Source: Erinaceus europaeus (lineage: Eukaryota; Chordata; Mammalia; Eulipotyphla; Erinaceidae). Taken from it: DNA of 64,000 nucleotides. The position numbers and the translations under genes are program-made. Shown one piece after another: positions 54,201 through 64,000 of the stretch. Within the stretch, counting starts at the first letter, position 1; each line of letters begins with the position of its first letter. Under the pieces are notes generated by a model, which searched no databases, was not told the origin of the DNA, and saw only the letters and a list, made by a program, of their open reading frames with translations. Where the stretch lies: positions 116,847,313 to 116,911,312 of the forward strand of contig NC_080172.1 of the NCBI RefSeq assembly GCF_950295315.1, written 5' to 3'.

Positions 54201-57200
54201 TACACAGTGAGAGAGACACGGACAGAGACACTCATACACAGTGAGAGAGACACAGACAGAGACACTCATACACAGTGAGAGAGACACGGAAAGAGACACT
54301 CATACACAGTGAGAGAGACACGGACAGAGACACTCATACACAGTGAGAGAGACGCGGACAGAGACACTCATACACAGTGAGAGAGACACGGACAGAGACA
54401 CTCATACACAGTGAGAGAGACACGGACAGAGACACTCATACACAGTGAGAGAGACGCGGACAGAGACACTCATACACAGTGAGAGAGACACGGACAGAGA
54501 CACTCATACACAGTGAGAGAGACACGGACAGAGACACTCATACACAGTGAGAGAGACGCGGACAGAGACACTCATACACAGTGAGAGAGACGCGGACAGA
54601 GACACTCATACACAGTGAGAGAGACACGGACAGAGACACTCATACATAGTGAGAGAGACACGGACAGAGACACTCATACACAGTGAGAGAGACACAGACA
54701 GAGACACTCATACACAGTGAGAGAGACACGGAGAGAGACACTCATACACAGTGAGAGAGACACGGACAGAGACACTCATACATAGTGAGAGAGAAACGGA
54801 CAGAGACACTCATACACAGTGAGAGAGACACGGACAGAGACACTCATACATAGTGAGAGAGAAACGGACAGAGACACTCATACACAGTGAGAGAGACACG
54901 GACAGAGACACTCATACACAGTGAGAGAGACACGGACAAAGACACTCATACACAGTGAGAGAGACACTGACAGAGACACTCATACATAGTGAGAGAGACA
55001 CGGACAGAGACACTCATACACAGTGAGAGAGACATGGACAGAGACACTCATACACAGTGAGAGAGAGACGGACAGAGACACTCATACACAGTGAGAGAGA
55101 CACGGACAGAGACACTCATACACAGTGAGAGAGACACGGACAGAGACACTCATACACAGTGAGAGAGACACAGACAGAGACACTCATACACAGTGAGAGA
55201 GACACGGAGAGAGACACTCATACACAGTGAGAGAGACATGGACAGAGACACTCATACACAGTGAGAGAGACACAGACAGAGACACTCATACACAGTGAGA
55301 GAGACACGGACAGAGACACTCATACACAGTGAGAGAGAGACGGACAGAGACACTCATACACAGTGAGAGAGACGCGGACAGAGACACTCATACACAGTGA
55401 GAGAGACACGGACAGAGACACTCATACACAGTGAGAGAGAGACGGACAAAGACACTCATACACAGTGAGAGAGACGCGGACAGAGACACTCATACACAGT
55501 GAGAGAGAGACGGACAGAGACACTCATACACAGTGAGAGAGACGCGGACAGAGACACTCATACACAGTGAGAGAGACACGGAGAGAGACACTCATACACA
55601 GTGAGAGAGACACGGACAGAGACACTCATACACAGTGAGAGAGAAACGGACAGAGACACTCATACATAGTGAGAGAGAAACGGACAGAGACACTCATACA
55701 CAGTGAGAGAGACACGGACAGAGACACTCATACACAGTGAGAGAGACACGGACAGAGACACTCATACACAGTGAGAGAGACGCGGACAGAGACACTCATA
55801 CACAGTGAGAGAGACACGGACAGAGACACTCATACACAGTGAGAGAGACGCGGACAGAGACACTCATACACAGTGAGAGAGACACGGACAGAGACACTCA
55901 TACACAGTGAGAGAGACACGGACAGAGACACTCATACACAGTGAGAGAGAGACGGACAGAGACACTCATACACAGTGAGAGAGACACGGACAGAGACACT
56001 CATACACAGTGAGAGAGACACGGACAGAGACACTCATACACAGTGAGAGAGACGCGGACAGAGACACTCATACACAGTGAGAGAGACACGGACAGAGACA
56101 CTCATACACAGTGAGAGAGACACGGACAGAGACACTCATACACAGTGAGAGAGACGCGGACAGAGACACTCATACACAGTGAGAGAGACGCGGACAGAGA
56201 CACTCATACACAGTGAGAGAGACACGGACAGAGACACTCATACATAGTGAGAGAGACACGGACAGAGACACTCATACACAGTGAGAGAGACACAGACAGA
56301 GACACTCATACACAGTGAGAGAGACACGGAGAGAGACACTCATACACAGTGAGAGAGACACGGACAGAGACACTCATACATAGTGAGAGAGAAACGGACA
56401 GAGACACTCATACACAGTGAGAGAGACACGGACAGAGACACTCATACACAGTGAGAGAGAGACGGACAGAGACACTCATACACAGTGAGAGAGACACGGA
56501 CAGAGACACTCATACACAGTGAGAGAGACGCGGACAGAGACACTCATACACAGTGAGAGAGACACGGACAGAGACACTCATACACAGTGAGAGAGACATG
56601 GACAGAGACACTCATACACAGTGAGAGAGACACGGACAGAGACACTCATACACAGTGAGAGAGACACGGACAGAGACACTCATACACAGTGAGAGAGACA
56701 CGGACAGAGACACTCATACACAGTGAGAGAGACACAGACAGAGACACTCATACACAGTGAGAGAGACACGGAGAGAGACACTCATACACAGTGAGAGAGA
56801 CATGGACAGAGACACTCATACACAGTGAGAGAGACACAGACAGAGACACTCATACACAGTGAGAGAGACACGGACAGAGACACTCATACACAGTGAGAGA
56901 GAGACGGACAGAGACACTCATACACAGTGAGAGAGACGCGGACAGAGACACTCATACACAGTGAGAGAGACACGGACAGAGACACTCATACACAGTGAGA
57001 GAGACACAGACAGAGACACTCATACACAGTGAGAGAGACACGGAAAGAGACACTCATACACAGTGAGAGAGACATGGACAGAGACACTCATACACAGTGA
57101 GAGAGACACAGACAGAGACACTCATACACAGTGAGAGAGACACGGACAGAGACACTCATACACAGTGAGAGAGAGACGGACAGAGACACTCATACACAGT

Positions 57201-60200
57201 GAGAGAGACGCGGACAGAGACACTCATACACAGTGAGAGAGACACGGACAGAGACACTCATACACAGTGAGAGAGACACAGACAGAGACACTCATACACA
57301 GTGAGAGAGACACGGAAAGAGACACTCATACACAGTGAGAGAGACACGGACAGAGACACTCATACATAGTGAGAGAGACACGGACAGAGACACTCATACA
57401 CAGTGAGAGAGACACAGACAGAGACACTCATACACAGTGAGAGAGACGCGGACAGAGACACTCATACACAGTGAGAGAGACACGGACAGAGACACTCATA
57501 CATAGTGAGAGAGACACTGACAGAGACACTCATACACAGTGAGAGAGACACGGAGAGAGACACTCATACACAGTGAGAGAGACACGGACAGAGACACTCA
57601 TACACAGTGAGAGAGAAACGGACAGAGACACTCATACACAGTGAGAGAGACACGGACAGAGACACTCATACACAGTGAGAGAGACACGGACAAAGACACT
57701 CATACACAGTGAGAGAGACACTGACAGAGACACTCATACATAGTGAGAGAGACACGGACAGAGACACTCATACACAGTGAGAGAGACATGGACAGAGACA
57801 CTCATACACAGTGAGAGAGAGACGGACAGAGACACTCATACACAGTGAGAGAGACACGGACAGAGACACTCATACACAGTGAGAGAGACACGGACAGAGA
57901 CACTCATACACAGTGAGAGAGACACAGACAGAGACACTCATACACAGTGAGAGAGACACGGAGAGAGACACTCATACACAGTGAGAGAGACATGGACAGA
58001 GACACTCATACACAGTGAGAGAGACACAGACAGAGACACTCATACACAGTGAGAGAGACACGGACAGAGACACTCATACACAGTGAGAGAGAGACGGACA
58101 GAGACACTCATACACAGTGAGAGAGACGCGGACAGAGACACTCATACACAGTGAGAGAGACACGGACAGAGACACTCATACACAGTGAGAGAGACACAGA
58201 CAGAGACACTCATACACAGTGAGAGAGACACGGAAAGAGACACTCATACACAGTGAGAGAGACACGGACAGAGACACTCATACACAGTGAGAGAGACGCG
58301 GACAGAGACACTCATACACAGTGAGAGAGACACGGACAGAGACACTCATACACAGTGAGAGAGACACGGACAGAGACACTCATACACAGTGAGAGAGACG
58401 CGGACAGAGACACTCATACACAGTGAGAGAGACACGGACAGAGACACTCATACACAGTGAGAGAGACACGGACAGAGACACTCATACACAGTGAGAGAGA
58501 CGCGGACAGAGACACTCATACACAGTGAGAGAGACGCGGACAGAGACACTCATACACAGTGAGAGAGACACGGACAGAGACACTCATACATAGTGAGAGA
58601 GACACGGACAGAGACACTCATACACAGTGAGAGAGACACAGACAGAGACACTCATACACAGTGAGAGAGACACGGAGAGAGACACTCATACACAGTGAGA
58701 GAGACACGGACAGAGACACTCATACATAGTGAGAGAGAAACGGACAGAGACACTCATACACAGTGAGAGAGACACGGACAGAGACACTCATACACAGTGA
58801 GAGAGAGACGGACAGAGACACTCATACATAGTGAGAGAGACACGGACAGAGACACTCATACACAGTGAGAGAGACGCGGACAGAGACACTCATACACAGT
58901 GAGAGAGACACGGACAGAGACACTCATACACAGTGAGAGAGACATGGACAGAGACACTCATACACAGTGAGAGAGACACGGACAGAGACACTCATACACA
59001 GTGAGAGAGAAACGGACAGAGACACTCATACACAGTGAGAGAGACACGGACAGAGACACTCATACACAGTGAGAGAGACACGGACAAAGACACTCATACA
59101 CAGTGAGAGAGACACTGACAGAGACACTCATACATAGTGAGAGAGACACGGACAGAGACACTCATACATAGTGAGAGAGAAACGGACAGAGACACTCATA
59201 CACAGTGAGAGAGACACGGACAGAGACACTCATACACAGTGAGAGAGACACGGACAGAGACACTCATACACAGTGAGAGAGACGCGGACAGAGACACTCA
59301 TACACAGTGAGAGAGACACGGACAGAGACACTCATACATAGTGAGAGAGACACTGACAGAGACACTCATACACAGTGAGAGAGACACGGAGAGAGACACT
59401 CATACACAGTGAGAGAGACACGGACAGAGACACTCATACATAGTGAGAGAGAAACGGACAGAGACACTCATACACAGTGAGAGAGACACGGACAGAGACA
59501 CTCATACACAGTGAGAGAGACACGGACAAAGACACTCATACACAGTGAGAGAGACACTGACAGAGACACTCATACATAGTGAGAGAGACACGGACAGAGA
59601 CACTCATACACAGTGAGAGAGACATGGACAGAGACACTCATACACAGTGAGAGAGAGACGGACAGAGACACTCATACACAGTGAGAGAGACACGGACAGA
59701 GACACTCATACACAGTGAGAGAGACACGGACAGAGACACTCATACACAGTGAGAGAGACACAGACAGAGACACTCATACACAGTGAGAGAGACACGGAGA
59801 GAGACACTCATACACAGTGAGAGAGACATGGACAGAGACACTCATACACAGTGAGAGAGACACAGACAGAGACACTCATACACAGTGAGAGAGACACGGA
59901 CAGAGACACTCATACACAGTGAGAGAGAGACGGACAGAGACACTCATACACAGTGAGAGAGACGCGGACAGAGACACTCATACACAGTGAGAGAGACACG
60001 GACAGAGACACTCATACACAGTGAGAGAGACACAGACAGAGACACTCATACACAGTGAGAGAGACACGGAAAGAGACACTCATACACAGTGAGAGAGACA
60101 TGGACAGAGACACTCATACACAGTGAGAGAGACACAGACAGAGACACTCATACACAGTGAGAGAGACACGGACAGAGACACTCATACACAGTGAGAGAGA

Positions 60201-63200
60201 GACGGACAGAGACACTCATACACAGTGAGAGAGACGCGGACAGAGACACTCATACACAGTGAGAGAGACACGGACAGAGACACTCATACACAGTGAGAGA
60301 GACACAGACAGAGACACTCATACACAGTGAGAGAGACACGGAAAGAGACACTCATACACAGTGAGAGAGACACGGACAGAGACACTCATACATAGTGAGA
60401 GAGACACGGACAGAGACACTCATACACAGTGAGAGAGACACAGACAGAGACACTCATACACAGTGAGAGAGACGCGGACAGAGACACTCATACACAGTGA
60501 GAGAGACACGGACAGAGACACTCATACATAGTGAGAGAGACACTGACAGAGACACTCATACACAGTGAGAGAGACACGGAGAGAGACACTCATACACAGT
60601 GAGAGAGACACGGACAGAGACACTCATACACAGTGAGAGAGAAACGGACAGAGACACTCATACACAGTGAGAGAGACACGGACAGAGACACTCATACACA
60701 GTGAGAGAGACACGGACAAAGACACTCATACACAGTGAGAGAGACACTGACAGAGACACTCATACATAGTGAGAGAGACACGGACAGAGACACTCATACA
60801 CAGTGAGAGAGACATGGACAGAGACACTCATACACAGTGAGAGAGAGACGGACAGAGACACTCATACACAGTGAGAGAGACACGGACAGAGACACTCATA
60901 CACAGTGAGAGAGACACGGACAGAGACACTCATACACAGTGAGAGAGACACAGACAGAGACACTCATACACAGTGAGAGAGACACGGAGAGAGACACTCA
61001 TACACAGTGAGAGAGACATGGACAGAGACACTCATACACAGTGAGAGAGACACAGACAGAGACACTCATACACAGTGAGAGAGACACGGACAGAGACACT
61101 CATACACAGTGAGAGAGAGACGGACAGAGACACTCATACACAGTGAGAGAGACGCGGACAGAGACACTCATACACAGTGAGAGAGACACGGACAGAGACA
61201 CTCATACACAGTGAGAGAGACACAGACAGAGACACTCATACACAGTGAGAGAGACACGGAAAGAGACACTCATACACAGTGAGAGAGACACGGACAGAGA
61301 CACTCATACACAGTGAGAGAGACGCGGACAGAGACACTCATACACAGTGAGAGAGACACGGACAGAGACACTCATACACAGTGAGAGAGACACGGACAGA
61401 GACACTCATACACAGTGAGAGAGACGCGGACAGAGACACTCATACACAGTGAGAGAGACACGGACAGAGACACTCATACACAGTGAGAGAGACACGGACA
61501 GAGACACTCATACACAGTGAGAGAGACGCGGACAGAGACACTCATACACAGTGAGAGAGACGCGGACAGAGACACTCATACACAGTGAGAGAGACACGGA
61601 CAGAGACACTCATACATAGTGAGAGAGACACGGACAGAGACACTCATACACAGTGAGAGAGACACAGACAGAGACACTCATACACAGTGAGAGAGACACG
61701 GAGAGAGACACTCATACACAGTGAGAGAGACACGGACAGAGACACTCATACATAGTGAGAGAGAAACGGACAGAGACACTCATACACAGTGAGAGAGACA
61801 CGGACAGAGACACTCATACACAGTGAGAGAGAGACGGACAGAGACACTCATACATAGTGAGAGAGACACGGACAGAGACACTCATACACAGTGAGAGAGA
61901 CGCGGACAGAGACACTCATACACAGTGAGAGAGACACGGACAGAGACACTCATACACAGTGAGAGAGACATGGACAGAGACACTCATACACAGTGAGAGA
62001 GACACGGACAGAGACACTCATACACAGTGAGAGAGAAACGGACAGAGACACTCATACACAGTGAGAGAGACATGGACAGAGACACTCATACACAGTGAGA
62101 GAGACACGGACAGAGACACTCATACACAGTGAGAGAGACACGGACAGAGACACTCATACACAGTGAGAGAGAGACGGACAGAGACACTCATACACAGTGA
62201 GAGAGACACGGACAGAGACACTCATACACAGTGAGAGAGAGACGGACAGAGACACTCATACACAGTGAGAGAGACACGGACAGAGACACTCATACACAGT
62301 GAGAGAGACGCGGACAGAGACACTCATACACAGTGAGAGAGAGACGGACAGAGACACTCATACACAGTGAGAGAGACGCGGACAGAGACACTCATACACA
62401 GTGAGAGAGAAACGGACAGAGACACTCATACACATTGAGAGAGACACGGACAGAGACACTCATACATAGTGAGAGAGAAACGGACAGAGACACTCATACA
62501 CAGTGAGAGAGACACGGACAGAGACACTCATACACAGTGAGAGAGACACGGACAGAGACACTCATACACAGTGAGAGAGACGCGGACAGAGACACTCATA
62601 CACAGTGAGAGAGACACGGACAGAGACACTCATACATAGTGAGAGAGACACTGACAGAGACACTCATACACAGTGAGAGAGACACGGAGAGAGACACTCA
62701 TACACAGTGAGAGAGACACGGACAGAGACACTCATACATAGTGAGAGAGAAACGGACAGAGACACTCATACACAGTGAGAGAGACACGGACAGAGACACT
62801 CATACACAGTGAGAGAGACACGGACAAAGACACTCATACACAGTGAGAGAGACACTGACAGAGACACTCATACATAGTGAGAGAGACACGGACAGAGACA
62901 CTCATACACAGTGAGAGAGACATGGACAGAGACACTCATACACAGTGAGAGAGAGACGGACAGAGACACTCATACACAGTGAGAGAGACACGGACAGAGA
63001 CACTCATACACAGTGAGAGAGACACGGACAGAGACACTCATACACAGTGAGAGAGACACAGACAGAGACACTCATACACAGTGAGAGAGACACGGAGAGA
63101 GACACTCATACACAGTGAGAGAGACATGGACAGAGACACTCATACACAGTGAGAGAGACACAGACAGAGACACTCATACACAGTGAGAGAGACACGGACA

Positions 63201-64000
63201 GAGACACTCATACACAGTGAGAGAGAGACGGACAGAGACACTCATACACAGTGAGAGAGACGCGGACAGAGACACTCATACACAGTGAGAGAGACACGGA
63301 CAGAGACACTCATACACAGTGAGAGAGACACAGACAGAGACACTCATACACAGTGAGAGAGACACGGAAAGAGACACTCATACACAGTGAGAGAGACACG
63401 GACAGAGACACTCATACATAGTGAGAGAGACACGGACAGAGACACTCATACACAGTGAGAGAGACACAGACAGAGACACTCATACACAGTGAGAGAGACG
63501 CGGACAGAGACACTCATACACAGTGAGAGAGACACGGACAGAGACACTCATACATAGTGAGAGAGACACTGACAGAGACACTCATACACAGTGAGAGAGA
63601 CACGGAGAGAGACACTCATACACAGTGAGAGAGACACGGACAGAGACACTCATACACAGTGAGAGAGAAACGGACAGAGACACTCATACACAGTGAGAGA
63701 GACACGGACAGAGACACTCATACACAGTGAGAGAGACACGGACAAAGACACTCATACACAGTGAGAGAGACACTGACAGAGACACTCATACATAGTGAGA
63801 GAGACACGGACAGAGACACTCATACACAGTGAGAGAGACATGGACAGAGACACTCATACACAGTGAGAGAGAGACGGACAGAGACACTCATACACAGTGA
63901 GAGAGACACGGACAGAGACACTCATACACAGTGAGAGAGACACGGACAGAGACACTCATACACAGTGAGAGAGACACAGACAGAGACACTCATACACAGT
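48291..64000 (+). repeat. 34-bp satellite, about 460 copies, runs off the right edge
   Basis: Direct tandem copies of a unit that starts GAGAGAGACACGG, continues ACAGAGA and ends CACTCATACACAGT, total 34 bases. The first unit (48291-48320) is shorter (CACTCACACAGT), a likely seed. Some 36-bp and 32-bp units (GA gained or lost) occur only before about 49890. Later copies keep exact 34-base spacing. Variation is limited to a few sites: CACGG to GACGG, CGCGG, AACGG, CATGG, CACAG or CACTG; ACAGAG to AGAGAG, AAAGAG or ACAAAG; CACAGT to CATAGT. The unit is not a multiple of three, so the reading frame rotates and stops occur in every frame. It lies 2.9 kb past the end of IGSF21. Confidence 0.99.

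Noticed and set aside
48291..64000. CRISPR array
   Set aside because: Units are directly contiguous with no unique spacers between repeats, and the genome is mammalian.
48291..64000. Protein-coding tandem repeat
   Set aside because: 34 bases is not a multiple of three, so the frame rotates and stops occur; only one short frame (67 codons) exists in 15.7 kb.

Overview
This window is vertebrate nuclear DNA, almost certainly from a mammal and most likely a hedgehog (Erinaceus) or close relative. It has one multi-exon, intron-rich gene with GT-AG splice sites. It also carries dozens of tRNA-derived SINE copies whose sequence resembles the hedgehog ERI-type SINEs as I remember them, plus MIR, L2 and L1 fossils, long dinucleotide arrays and one 200-base assembly gap. 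The species call rests on recalled SINE families and was not tested by a search.

The only protein-coding gene I can support is the 3' half of IGSF21, on the + strand. Five coding exons (33933-34407, 42563-42648, 42880-43072, 43802-43840, 45154-45227) join in perfect phase and give 288 residues plus a stop. That is the C-terminal three-fifths of a protein of about 467 residues, ending in a GPI-anchor-like hydrophobic tail. An ATTAAA poly(A) signal follows about 130 bases after the stop. Earlier exons lie beyond the left edge, so bases 1-33932 are one large intron with an assembly gap near its 3' end. IGSF21 is a GPI-linked immunoglobulin-superfamily synaptic protein that acts through neurexin-2-alpha at inhibitory synapses.

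Layout. 1-31000: intron filled with SINEs, 3' ends of a LINE-like element, MIR/L2 relics, (CA)n/(TG)n arrays, a 7-bp minisatellite (26.2-26.7 kb) and a 2.5-kb (GGGAA)n polypurine block (28.0-30.5 kb). 31.1-32.5 kb: a minus-strand remnant of an unusual non-LTR reverse transcriptase with a C-terminal Cys/His motif, then a complete solo LTR (TG...CA, 6-bp target duplication) that contains a near-perfect 5' half of tRNA-Gly. 33.9-45.4 kb: IGSF21 exons, with a (CCCTG)n array filling most of the last intron. 45.4-48.3 kb: 3' flank with more SINE/LINE copies. 48.3-64.0 kb: one uninterrupted satellite of a 34-bp unit, about 460 copies, running off the right edge. From about 49.9 kb on, the satellite keeps exact 34-bp register at every checkpoint I tested, has a higher-order block structure, and varies largely at its CpG.

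The most notable items are the 34-bp satellite and its internal duplications, the reverse-transcriptase remnant of a type I do not expect in mammals, and the tRNA-Gly half inside a solo LTR. All long open frames in the simple repeats are artefacts of stop-free repeat units.
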